64,000 nt of DNA from assembly GCA_022059125.1 (NCBI GenBank), contig JAEUWY010000006.1:3658001-3722000 (forward strand), in the 5' to 3' direction. The notes under the pieces were generated by a model. It was not told the DNA's origin. It searched no databases and worked only from the letters and a program-made list of their open reading frames with translations. The translations under genes and the position numbers were made by a program. Shown one piece after another: positions 13,292-23,615 of the stretch (positions are counted from its first letter, which is position 1; the number at the start of each line of letters is the position of its first letter). Source of the stretch: Corynespora cassiicola. Lineage: Eukaryota > Ascomycota > Dothideomycetes > Pleosporales > Corynesporascaceae.

Positions 13292-14239
13292 CTAATCTGT
13301 CAGGAATGCATTAGATATTACATCTGCAGATAAGGCAGATGGGGCGCCCGCTCTTTGAAACATTTTTGCGCCCGTTATGGCTATATCAGTAATTGCATCG
13401 TACTCCGTTTCGTCAATTACCTGATCCCAATGGTCCCTAATAGTTTCCATATTCCATTCACTATCCCTTGATCCTCGGAAACCGTGTGCCTCGGCCATAA
13501 TGATCTTGGCTACAACTCGGCCTTGAGCACTGAAATTTTCCCCATTGACCTTGCTGTCCTCGTGGCACAGCCACAAAACTGATGGCGCCACCTCTGCTGC
13601 GGGCGTATATTCTCGCATGAGATTCAGGATCGTTTCGTCTTTGATTGCCCCGGCAGCGAGTTTGGTATAACCGGTTGGTGCGAGAGAGTTTATGTGAATG
13701 TTGTGTTCTTTTCCTTCGAGGGCAAGCGATTTAGTCAGGCCCAAGAGGGCAGCCTTGGCAGTTCCATATATCGTCTGACCCTTCATGCCGAACATCATGA
13801 GCGATGTGGACATTAGGACGCGTCCGTAATTCTGCTTCTCCATATATGGCCAGGCTGCCTGTGTCACATTCCAGGCTCCTCCAATGTGGACGTTCAACAT
13901 GTCCCAGAGCTTTTCGGCTGACACATCCTTAAAGGGAGTTGTATCGCCGTACCCGGCATTGTTAATGACAATGTCTATGCGTCCATAGGTATCCACGGCG
14001 GCCTTAACCATCGAGTCAGCGACAACTCTGTCGGTGACGCTCCCAACAACTGCAATCGCCTTTCCTCCAGCCTGTGTGATATCTTTGACGGTATCTTGTG
14101 AAGTTGCTTCCTTGGTGCTGTTCACCACCACAGAGGCGCCCAAACGGCCGAGAAGAAGTGCATATTCGCGTCCAAGACCGCGACCGGAGCCAGTCACAAT
14201 AGCAACGCGGCCATCAAAGCGGAGAGGGTTGGTTGACAT
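13292..14239 (-). CDS. Short-chain dehydrogenase/reductase (SDR), intronless
   Basis: The 315-residue protein is a classical SDR, predicted to use NAD(P)H for reversible alcohol/ketone conversion; the substrate is not readable. The cofactor motif TGSGRGLG is at 16-23, NNAG at 93-96, Ser 144/146 precede the active site, and YGTAK at 158-162 supplies the catalytic Tyr and Lys. The N-terminal half resembles the dehydrogenase part of peroxisomal multifunctional enzymes (GRGLGREYALLLGRLGA), but the ~70 residues after the SDR core are not diagnostic. No stops or RIP scars are seen, although Tc1 debris lies within 220 bp. It is one of two intact genes in 41 kb of RIP-damaged DNA. It may belong to secondary metabolism; that is inference only. 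Confidence 0.88.
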   Translation of the reverse strand: MSTNPLRFDGRVAIVTGSGRGLGREYALLLGRLGASVVVNSTKEATSQDTVKDITQAGGKAIAVVGSVTDRVVADSMVKAAVDTYGRIDIVINNAGYGDTTPFKDVSAEKLWDMLNVHIGGAWNVTQAAWPYMEKQNYGRVLMSTSLMMFGMKGQTIYGTAKAALLGLTKSLALEGKEHNIHINSLAPTGYTKLAAGAIKDETILNLMREYTPAAEVAPSVLWLCHEDSKVNGENFSAQGRVVAKIIMAEAHGFRGSRDSEWNMETIRDHWDQVIDETEYDAITDIAITGAKMFQRAGAPSALSADVISNAFLTD

Positions 14240-14820
14240 GGTCTATTCGGGGAGAAATTGAATAATTTGAGAGTGATGATGATAATTTGGAACAATGGCT
14301 GTACTGAGTTCTTTGAAGGCGTTGGTTCAGATCATGCGATGTGGAAGCTTGACCTCTGTTTTTGTTTCTGTCTCATTGCATCTGCATTCCCATGTTTATA
14401 TGCTTTTCAAGAAAATCAATGCCTGAGGCTGGAAAAAGCGTATTTGATGGTGCCAATTTGTGCTTTTGGGGACGGACAACCTACGGTGGACGAATTGCGG
14501 ACAAGTGATGGACGGGGAAAGCGAGTCGGCCAGTCCCTAAGTGCCCAACTGCGACCACTTACACCCTCAATGCCACAAATGAAAAATTCATAATCAGCTC
14601 ACAAATAGGCTTCAGTAATTCTCGTTATATCAGCTATTTAAAATAATACAGCTTAAGCGTGCGACAGGCTCCTACTGCGTAATATCTAGTTGTAAAAACA
14701 GAATAAGTTTAAAGTAGGCTAAGTATAAGCAACTTACGGCCGAGACTCTAGACTGGCGCTTTTCCTAAAATTATAGGTGTTTTAGAAATAATCCTTATAA
14801 TTTCTGTATCTATTACTTAG
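14240..14820. other. Upstream region of the SDR gene, grading back into AT-rich DNA
   Basis: Bases 14240-14590 have normal composition and presumably hold the SDR promoter; I see no confident gene. AAGCGAGTCGG occurs once at ~14520, as in the pogo-like ends. From ~14590 the sequence becomes AT-rich again. Confidence 0.5.
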
Positions 14821-14823
14821 ATG

Positions 14824-14990
14824 TTGGAGGAGTTAGAGAAGTTGGAGGAGTTGGAGGAGTTAGAGGAGTTGGAGGAGTTGGAGGAGTTGGAGGAGTTGGA
14901 GGAGTTGGAGGAGTTGGAGGAATTGGAGGAATTGGAGGAGTTGGAGGAACGAACGGAGGAACGAACGGAGGAGCTAACGGAGGAAGAGAT
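14824..14990 (+). repeat. 9-bp minisatellite (TTGGAGGAG)n inside a 60-codon ORF
   Basis: About 14 units of TTGGAGGAG are followed by diverged units (AACGAACGGAGG type). An ORF from ATG 14821 to 15003 would encode Leu-Glu-Glu repeats, then Arg/Thr-Glu-Glu. A few units read TTAGAGGAG or TTGGAGGAA, compatible with G-to-A change, but most are clean. No start-region conservation or known domain supports a real gene, so it is annotated as a repeat. Confidence 0.85.
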
Positions 14991-15003
14991 ACTAGAAAAC
15001 TAA

Positions 15004-15299
15004 AAAAAAGCAGCAGAATTAAAGTGCTAAAAACTGTTATATAATAAAAAAGGTAGGTTTTTAAGAGCCTAACAGAAATAAGAAAAGTTAGGTAATAACC
15101 GCCTTGTTACTGCTTAGCGTATAAATTATCTATCTACTACTAATACTATACTATTAGAAAGTATTTAAAGGCGTTAATAGAGATTTTTATTTATACAGTT
15201 TTTTTATTTATAATATAACTTATAAGCGAGTAGCGGCTATAAATAAGTAGCTGTTTTTTCTATCTACTTTAATACTTAATATTTATATTTATAATACTT
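15004..15299. other. AT-rich spacer with a pogo-like terminus at 15221-15255
   Basis: TATAAGCGAGTAGCGGCTAT followed by AATAAGTAGC repeats the bipartite terminal motif seen at 9574 and 28683, with one extra base of spacing. No coding signal is visible. Confidence 0.4.
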
Positions 15300-15560
15300 T
15301 AACTAAAAGTTTTTAAATTATTAAATAATAAAAAATTTATAAAACTTATTTTATTAGCTATTTAAAATAATTTTATTTTAGCTATTTTAGACTAGAACTA
15401 AATAGTAAATACAATATAATTAAAAAAAAAATACTAATTAGATATTTAATAAGATAGTAACTAAAAATAATAAAAAAAACTTTTATTAATAAATAAGTAT
15501 TTTTTATTTTATAAATTTATAAGTTTATTAGTTTACAAATTTATAACTTTATAAATTAAA
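15300..15560 (-). repeat. Dispersed repeat X, minus copy
   Basis: The reverse complement matches 20985-21190, 39985-40160 and 40735-40960. Shared order: paired AAATTTATAA / AGTAAACTAATAA blocks, then TTACTTTTAGTTACT-like, ATTAGTATT, and TTTAGTTCTAGTCTA. No coding signal is seen. It could be part of a non-autonomous element; the copy near 41 kb runs into a Tc1 terminus. Confidence 0.6.
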
Positions 15561-15649
15561 AATTATAAATTATTAGAATATTAAATATAAAACGTAGTAA
15601 TATAAAGTATAATATTTTTTATAAATTACTGTAAACTTTAAATAAAAAA

Positions 15650-16590
15650 CTCTAAAAAAAAGCTTTAATATTATAAAATTTATTTATAATTCTATTTTCT
15701 AAAAGCTAATTTAACTTTTTTTTTTAAAAAAATATTTCTGTTTAAAATCTAAATTTTCTTTTATTACTAACTTAGCAAAAAATTTAAATTTTATTTAAAT
15801 TTATATTTTTCATACTTTTTAAGTATATTTTTATATATTTTAATATTTTTTTAGTTTTTTCTTAAAATAAAGCTTTTTAGTATTAATATCTAACTATTAC
15901 TTTTTTTAATTTTTTTATAAGTTATTTTTAGATATATTTATAATATTTTTTATAAAAAAAATTTATACATTTCTTTCTTTTTTTAATTACTTGATTTATT
16001 TTTTTAAAAAAAAATTTAAACTATTAAATAAATTTTTTTTTTATTCTTTATATAGTATTTTTTATATCTATTTTTTTTTATATATTAGAAATAGTAATAA
16101 TAGATATAACAGCTTTTAATAAAAAATTAACTTTTTTTATATTATAAAAATTAAAGTTCTATTTTATATTTATTTAGAGAAAATAGAAATTTGAATTTAA
16201 ATTTTAGAATATTTATTTATATACTATTTTAATAAGTTTATTATTATAGAATAATTGCTTATACAGGCAAAACTTTTTTTTTAAATTTAATTTTTTAATA
16301 TTAGTTTAAGTTTTTAGCTTCAATTTCTTATTTATATAAAATATAATAAATCTAATTTAGTTAGTATAGAATAAAAAGTTTAAATTCTTTTTTTAAATAA
16401 AAATAAATTAGCTATTAAATTTCTATATTTTTTTAACTATTCTTCAACTTAAGTTTTTAAAGCTGTAAATATTATATAAACTTAATATTTTTTAAAAAAA
16501 TTCAATGTTTTTTAATAGCTAAACTAATTATAAAATTATAGTGGTTTAAAAAGTTTAATTTTTTTTATTTTTTTTCGTGGTATCTGTTTG
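15650..16590 (-). mobile_element. Tc1/mariner element E, 5' half, minus strand
   Basis: The reverse complement aligns with the first exon of the transposase (compare 8480-9000), including the region around the first catalytic Asp at its left edge. The right end CGTGGTATCTGTTTG before TA (16591-16592) corresponds to the B-subtype terminus. The 3' half of the element is absent. It is heavily RIP-mutated. Confidence 0.7.
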
Positions 16591-16592
16591 TA

Positions 16593-17695
16593 ATTTCTTT
16601 TAAAATAGCTAATTAAAATTTAAAAAATTATTATTTATATGTTTTAGTTTATTTATAAAATTCTCTATTTATACTAAATATTATATTATTTATAATAATC
16701 TAATTACCTACTGCCTAAACATAGATAGTATTAATATTAATTAATTTAGTATTTTTATTAAATATTAAATAAAATTCTAAACTTATTTAATTTACTAACA
16801 GAATTACTAGCAGGTTTTATATAATAATCTTAAAATTTTAAGTTTTTAGTTTTAGTAACTATACTATATAAAATATATATTATTATTTTAAAAGATATAA
16901 ATTTTTAATAAACAAAGCTTAATTAATAATATAATAAGAATTTTATTACAAGTATTAGAATTAAAAAATTAAATCAAATTAAAATACTTTATTTAATAGT
17001 AATAACTAAGTTCTAGTAAATTAGAAAATTAATATATATAGCTAAAAAATATTTTTATAGCTAAATACTACTTTGATATCTAACATAAAAATAATTTTTT
17101 ACTTAGTTAGAATATTATAACTAGTAAAATAGACTAAAAAAGTAAAATATTAAAAATACATTAATTAAAATATCTTAATACTTATATATAAAACTATAGA
17201 ATAAAAATATAATAACTTTTTATTTTTAATAGCTATAAAAACTATAATTTTTTAATTTTTTAGAACTTTTATAAAATAAGTAAAATTATTAGTTTTAATA
17301 ATATATTTTATAAATAAGTTAGTAATTTAAGTAAGTTAGTAACGCTTAATCTACGTACTATCTATATTAAATTATTATAATATATAAAATACATAAGTAG
17401 TTTAAATAAATAAATAGTTATGTTTTTAACTGCTTTAATACGCAGGTAACTATTAAAATTTAGTTTTAAAAAAATTTAAATAGATAATATTAAAAGCGTA
17501 GTTATAATTATATATATAATTACGCACCTAAAATAAAAACTACTATATTATATTATATAATTAGAAAAACTATATAATTCAGAGCTTATTTTTTAGTAAA
17601 GTAAGTATTTATAGTTTATTAGCGTAAGTACTTAAAAATACTAATAGTAAGTATTTATAATAAGTATAAGTAAGCGTAATTACAGCGTATATATA
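16593..17695. other. AT-rich stretch without recognisable content
   Basis: It is about 1.1 kb of >80% A+T by eye with no open frame, no matching copy elsewhere in the window and no terminal repeats that I can see. It is probably an older RIP-erased repeat. Confidence 0.4.
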
Positions 17696-17697
17696 TA

Positions 17698-19811
17698 CAG
17701 AAAAGTAACATTAAAAAAAACCAAAAAAAGTTATACTTTTTAAACTAGTATAACTCTGTAACTAGACTAGCTATTAAAATAAAAAAAATAATTTTAAAGG
17801 GATTTAGAGGTTTTTTCTCTGTATAAAAAATAATATATAGCTTTTATAATATTTATTACTTAAGAATTTAAAGTAAAAGTATAGTAAAAAAAAGTATAAA
17901 TTTAAAAGCTGATTTATTTTTTATTTAAAAAATTATTTAAACTTTTTATTTAACGCTAACTTAATTAGATTTAGTCTATATTACGTAAGTAAAAAACTAG
18001 AGCTAGATATTAAATTAAATATTAAAAAAATAAAGTTTAAAAAATAAAGTTTTACTTATAAAAGCAATAATTATATAATAATAAACTAGTTAAATTAGTA
18101 TATAAATAAAGATTTTAGAAAAAAAATTCTAAATCTCTATTTTCTCTAAATAAAAATAAAATAGAATTTTAATTTTCAGACTATAAAGAAAAAGTTAATC
18201 TTTTATTTAAAAGCTAATACACCTATTACAACTATTTCTAATATATTAAATAAAAATAAAATAAGTATTAAAAATACTATACAAAAAATAAATAAAAAAA
18301 TAAATTATTTAATAGCTTAAAAAAAGAAAGAAATTAAAATAAAATTAAGCTATTTAAAAAAGATAAAAGAATAATAAATAGAGATTTAATTAAAAGCCCT
18401 AAAAAAATAAATAAAAAAATATTACTAGAAAATAATATAAAATATCTAAAGAAAGCTTACAAAGATATTTAAAAGAAGAAAATTATATTATATATATTAG
18501 TACTAAAAAGCTGTATTTAAATAAAAAAAAAGCTAAAATAAAATTAAAATACGTAAAAAAACAATTAAAAAATATAGAAAATATAAATTTAAATAAAATT
18601 ATATTTTCTAATAAGTTAGTAATAGAAGAGGACCTAAGTTCTAGACAGAAATATATAAAAAAGAAGAGAAATAAGAGAGTAGAAGCTGAATTAGCTTTTA
18701 TAAAATTAAATTGTAAGTAAAAAAATTAATTAAAAAAATTAAAATTAATTAAAAATTAATTACAGTTTTTTAATTTAATTACTTTTTTAAAAAAATTAAT
18801 ACTAATTAAATTATAGCTCGAGATATTGTTATATTAGTATAAAAAGTTATTTAAATAGAAGGAAGATTAGAATTAGTATTTATTAAAACACCTAATTCTA
18901 AAATAACTTTAATAATACAGATTATATATAAAAAGTATTAAAACTTATTGTTAAAAAACAAATAAAACCCGGTTAGTTTATATACCTTTTTTTTATTTTT
19001 TAAATTAAAATAAATGTATTTAATTAATATATTTATAAAAATTTTAAATTTTAAAATTAAAATTAATACTAACTAGTTTATAGACTGGAAATTTTAATAA
19101 AATAATTTAAAAATCTATACAGCTAAACTAGTTTTAAATTAGTTTAAAAGAAATTAAATTAATTTTTTTTAATATTCTTTTTATAGCCCAGATTTAGCTC
19201 CTATTAAAAATATCTAGGCTATATTAAAAAATGCTTTAAATAAATAAAGAACTAATAAATTAAATAAAAAAATAATATTAAAAGTATTAATTTATTTAAA
19301 AGAGCTATAATTAAAGAGTGAAATTTAATTCTACAGGGAATAATAGATAATTATATATTATTTTTATCTAGGCGTTATAAAGCAGTTATAGACGCTAAAA
19401 GATATTATACTAAATATTAATAATTTATTATTAATTTTTTTATTTTAACTTTTTTATTTCTTTTAATTTTCTAATTTTCTAATTTTTTAAAGAACAAACT
19501 TATACTAATTTTTTTTTATATAATTATATATTATTAATAGCTTTAATATAAAAAAAAAACTAAAAATTATACGCTAGAAAAAAAGTTACAGCGTATTTAA
19601 ATATATATATATATATATTTTTAGTATAACTTTAGAGCTTTCTTAAAAGCTAAAAATATTATATAATTAGTTTATCTTTTTCCTTTACGTGTAGCGCTAG
19701 TAAATATCTTTAAAACTAATTTTTTTTTTAAATAGCTAGTTTATATAAAAAGTTATATAAGTTTAAAAAGTACGATTTTTTCTATTACGCTTTTTTAATA
19801 ACACCCCTCTG
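17698..19811 (+). mobile_element. Tc1/mariner element F, mosaic of A-type 5' part and C-type 3' part
   Basis: The 5' terminus (CAGAAAAGTAACATT, then the AAACCAAAAAAAGTTATAC block), the first two transposase exons and the second intron follow element A. From ~19120-19190 onward the sequence follows element C (for example GGCTATATTAAAAAATGCTT and AATTAAAGAGTGAAATTTAA), ending in a C-type terminal repeat (AACACCCCTCTG before TA). The two ends therefore no longer form a good inverted repeat. Many stop codons make it inactive. Confidence 0.8.
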
Positions 19812-19813
19812 TA

Positions 19814-20746
19814 TTTATTAAAACACTTATTTTTGAAAATAACTTTAATAATACAGATTATATATAAAAAGTATTAAAATTTATTATTAAAAGACAAATA
19901 AAACCCGGTTAGTTTATATACTTTTTTTTAACGTTTTTATTTAAAATTATTATTTAATTAAATATTAAATTATAAAATTAATATAAATACTAATTAATTT
20001 CTAGTCGGAAAATTTTAATAGAATAATTTAAAAATTTATACAGGTAAACTAGTTTTAAAATAGTTTAAAAGAAAATAAAATTAAATTATTTAAATATTTA
20101 GCTTATAGCCTAAACTTAGCACTTATAAAAAATTTCTAAACTATATTAAAAAACAATTTCAAAAAATTAAATCTTAATTTATTAAGTAAAAAAAATAATA
20201 ATAAAGATAATACTTTATTTATAAACGCTATAAATAAAAAATAAAATTTAATTTTATAAAAAATAATATATAATTATATATTATTTTTTCTTAGATGTTA
20301 GAAAGCAGTTATTAAAGCTAACGGGTATTATACAAAATATTAATAATTTAATAAATTATTAATTTATTTATGTAATTTAATTTTTTTTAAAAAAAATTTC
20401 TACTATTAAATTTCCTTTTTAATAACTAAAAAAGATATTTTTCAAAAAAAAATTACAAGTATATACTGTATATAACTTTAAAATAACTAAATAAAAAATA
20501 GAAACTTTACGCTAGAAAAAAAATAAATCAGGTTTTAAATTTGCATTTTTTTTTTACTATACTTTTACTTTAAATTCTTAAGTAGTAAAAATGACATAAG
20601 CTATATTTTATTTTTTAAATAAGAATAGAATTTCTAAACCTCTTTAAAATTAATTTTTTTTTATTTTAATAGCTAGTTTAGTTACAGAGTTATACTAGTT
20701 TACAAAGTATAACTTTTTTTAGTTTTTTTTTAATGTCACCTCTCTG
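19814..20746 (+). mobile_element. Tc1/mariner element G, A-type 3' half
   Basis: It starts abruptly at TTTATTAAAACAC within the transposase and continues with intron 2 (GGTTAGTTTATA), the third exon (AACGGGTATTATACAAAAT retained) and an A-type terminal repeat ending AATGTCACCTCTCTG, then TA. The matching 5' half is not present on the far side of element F, so simple nesting does not explain it. Confidence 0.8.
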
Positions 20747-20748
20747 TA

Positions 20749-20984
20749 GTTATTATTAACGTAGCTAATAATACTTTTTTAAATAGTAATTTCTTTTTAT
20801 AACATTTATTATATTAGAGTTTTATTTAAAGTTTTTATTTAAAATTTATTATAAATTTTAAAAGTCTCTAGTTTTACGTACCTAAACTTTATATTTAATA
20901 TTTAAATATCTATATATTATAATTTTTTTATACTATTTCTAAATAATATTTTTTTAGCAGCTATTATTCTTACAATCTATAAAT
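20749..20984. other. AT-rich spacer without recognisable content
   Basis: Short RIP-type sequence between element G and repeat X; no ORF, motif or repeat partner seen. Confidence 0.3.
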
Positions 20985-21190
20985 TATAATTAATAATTTA
21001 TATAGTTTTAAACTTATAAATTAGTAAACTAATAAATCTATAAAATAAAGATTACTTGCTTATTTATTAATAATTTAATTTTTTTTACTTTTAGTTACTA
21101 TTTTATTAAATATCTAATTAGTATTATTTCTGTTTTTTTTATTAATTTATATTTAATTTCTAGTTCTAGTTTAATACAGCTAAAAAAAAA
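20985..21190 (+). repeat. Dispersed repeat X, plus copy
   Basis: It matches the reverse complement of 15300-15560 and the direct copies at 39985-40160 and 40735-40960. It ends near AATACAGCTAAAAA. Confidence 0.6.
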
Positions 21191-21803
21191 AAATTTTATA
21201 GCTTTTTTTTAAAAAAAAAAATAATAATAAATTTTTATTATATAATTTTTACTTGTATAAATAATAATTTAATTTTTTTTAACTAAAATATTTTAGTTTT
21301 TAAATAATATATAAATGTATTTTTTTAAAGTTATACAGCTACTGCTAATTAATATCTATTTCTATTAAATAATAAATTATAATAACTCTGTTGAATTTGT
21401 TTTTTTAATACTACTTTAAAATATTTTTAAAAAATAAAATAAATTATGTAAACTATTAAAGATATTTTTTTATATATAACATAAAAAGATTTATAAACAC
21501 GAGTAAATTGGCAGCAGTTATTAAAACTATATTTACTTATTCTAGCCACGCCCTGCTCATCAGAATGTTTTAAAGTTCTGCTATAAACCGTTAGTTGCTA
21601 TCTCCGAAGTCCGTCGCTATATCCGATTTATGGAATAACGCTTTGCACCCTATTCCTTCTAATACAGTATCGATTAGCGGAACCAATTGTCGGGATCAGA
21701 TTGAGACTAGCTCAATGGAGAGATTCGTAATTGACCCCAAATGTCTAGTATTTAAGTTCCCTCTGCATAGCCAGAAATTACACAAAGCATTATTATCATC
21801 ACA
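21191..21803. other. AT-rich DNA passing into the aldo/keto reductase promoter island
   Basis: Bases 21191-21535 are RIP-type AT-rich. From ~21540 the composition becomes normal; this presumably holds the promoter and 5' UTR of the downstream gene. I see no separate gene. Confidence 0.4.
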
Positions 21804-22961
21804 ATGCCCACCATAATCAACCACGACTCCCCTATTGCACGCCACAGACTCCTAGCACCTACAGCCGGTGTTCGTGTATCGCCCCTTTGTCTTGGTGCCA
21901 TGACGTTTGGCACCGCTCAAAGGGAAAACCTGGGTGAATGTAGCAAAGAAGATGCCTGGGAGATTCTCGACCATTTCTACAGCGAAGGCGGGAATTTCAT
22001 CGATACTGCGAGCGCATACCAACACGGTGAATCAGAGGAGTGGCTTGGCGAATGGATGAAGGACCGCAAGAATCGCGATGAGATGGTTATTGCAACCAAA
22101 TACTCAGTTCAATACATGGACAGGCACGACAACATAATCAAATCAAACTACGTGGGCAACGGTTCCAAGAGTATGAAGCTTTCAATTGAAGCTTCCCTAA
22201 AGAAACTCCAAACCACCTACATTGATATATTCTACGTCCACTGGTGGGACTTTACAACAAGCATTCCGGAAATGATGTATTCCCTGAACGACTTGGCCAC
22301 CTCTGGGAAGGTGATCTACCTTGGAATCTCTGATACGCCAGCCTGGATCGTCTCGATGGCGAACGAATACGCGCGTAACAATGGTCTTCGCCCTTTCTCA
22401 GTGTATCAAGGAATGTGGAGTGCGGGTATGCGAGATTTTGAACGAGACATAATTCCAATGTGCAAAAATCAGGGAATGGCGTTGTGTCCTTACGGCGTGT
22501 TTGGGCAGGGACGCTTCCAGACCGAACAGGGCTACAAGGAGCGCGAAATGCACAACCCAGGACGAAACTTTGTCCCTATTTCAGAGCACGACAAGCGGAT
22601 TTCAAAGACTTTAGAAACAATTGCTAACGAAAAAGGCTGCGAACTGTTGCAAGTTGCGCTCGCTTATGTTATGCAAAAAACACCGTACGTCTTCCCTATT
22701 GTTGGCCAAAGGAAGGTGTCACACTTGAAAGGCAGCATTGCTGGGGTTTCGGTAGCACTTTCAGACGAGGACATCAAGCGAGTTGAGTCTGCTTACCAAT
22801 TCGATCATGGGTTCCCTCATACTTTTCTCAGCGGCACCATGTTTGATGGCTCCTCCCCAAAGCAGGCTGAAGGTCCGCAAGATGTATGGTTGACCAAATG
22901 GGGCTGGACAAATCTCGACTTTGTTCAGGGACCAAAGGCTATCAGGCCGCCATCGAAGTAG
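21804..22961 (+). CDS. Aldo/keto reductase, norsolorinic acid reductase / aryl-alcohol dehydrogenase type
   Basis: The 385-residue protein is an NADPH-dependent aldo/keto reductase with a (beta/alpha)8 barrel. The catalytic tetrad is visible: Asp67 and Tyr72 (NFIDTASAYQ), Lys99 (VIATKYS) and His146 (FYVHWWD). LCLGAMTFGT near the N-terminus and the ~385 length fit the fungal group that includes aryl-alcohol dehydrogenases and AflF/StcV-like norsolorinic acid reductases; the true substrate cannot be told from sequence. It is a single intronless frame with ATG in context ACAATGC. The gene has normal composition and no stops, yet lies between RIP-wrecked transposons (Tc1 pieces end at 20746 and resume at 23252). 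With the SDR at 13.3 kb it forms a pair of surviving reductases. Confidence 0.9.
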   Translation: MPTIINHDSPIARHRLLAPTAGVRVSPLCLGAMTFGTAQRENLGECSKEDAWEILDHFYSEGGNFIDTASAYQHGESEEWLGEWMKDRKNRDEMVIATKYSVQYMDRHDNIIKSNYVGNGSKSMKLSIEASLKKLQTTYIDIFYVHWWDFTTSIPEMMYSLNDLATSGKVIYLGISDTPAWIVSMANEYARNNGLRPFSVYQGMWSAGMRDFERDIIPMCKNQGMALCPYGVFGQGRFQTEQGYKEREMHNPGRNFVPISEHDKRISKTLETIANEKGCELLQVALAYVMQKTPYVFPIVGQRKVSHLKGSIAGVSVALSDEDIKRVESAYQFDHGFPHTFLSGTMFDGSSPKQAEGPQDVWLTKWGWTNLDFVQGPKAIRPPSK

Positions 22962-23251
22962 CAGATATCTAAGTGAATATTTAGATATCATGTTGTAGAA
23001 CTTAGGCCAGAAGTATCTATAAAATACCTACTACATTTTTCAAAAATTTTGGCCCGCATGTGTTACTGATATAGGCGATAAAGGTAGCAGTTATGTAAAC
23101 AATGCATATAAGCAGCTAGTACTACTACTTAGTAATAGATCCCGCTTTAATAATACAATAACTTTTATAATTCTAAAGTTTTTATATATATTACCAGCAG
23201 TATAATATTTCTAAATTTTAATATATTAGAGAAGATAATTTTTATATACTA
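22962..23251. other. 3' flank of the reductase gene, normal composition fading to AT-rich
   Basis: The first ~130 bases have normal composition (probable 3' UTR and terminator region); from ~23110 RIP-type AT-rich DNA resumes. No feature is recognised. Confidence 0.4.
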
Positions 23252-23613
23252 CAGTAAGGTAATATAAAAAAGATTTACTTAAAAGAATAGCAGTTTTAAA
23301 CTTAAATAACGTTTTAACTAAACTAGTTATAAAAATATAAAAAATTATTTTAATAGAGATTTGAAACTTTTTAAAATAAATTTAAAAAAAATAAAAATAT
23401 AGTATACTTTTAGACTTAAAAATAAGCTTAAAGTAGAAATTAAAAAAATATAAAATTAAGTGCTAATTTATTTTTTATCTAGTATATAATTTAAAAATCT
23501 TTACTTAATTATTATAAATTTGTATACTATATATATATATAAAAATAACTTTTTTATTTATAGAAAATTAATAATAACAGCAAAAAAAAAATCAAAAAAA
23601 TTTAAACTATAAA
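23252..23613 (-). mobile_element. Tc1/mariner fragment H (3' end, B subtype)
   Basis: After TA, CAGTAAGGTAATAT and an AATAGCAGTTTTAAAC block mirror the B-type terminal repeat. The sequence runs parallel to the first 360 bp of element I. It ends where element I begins at a TA (23614-23615), and the rest of H is missing. Confidence 0.65.
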
Positions 23614-23615
23614 TA

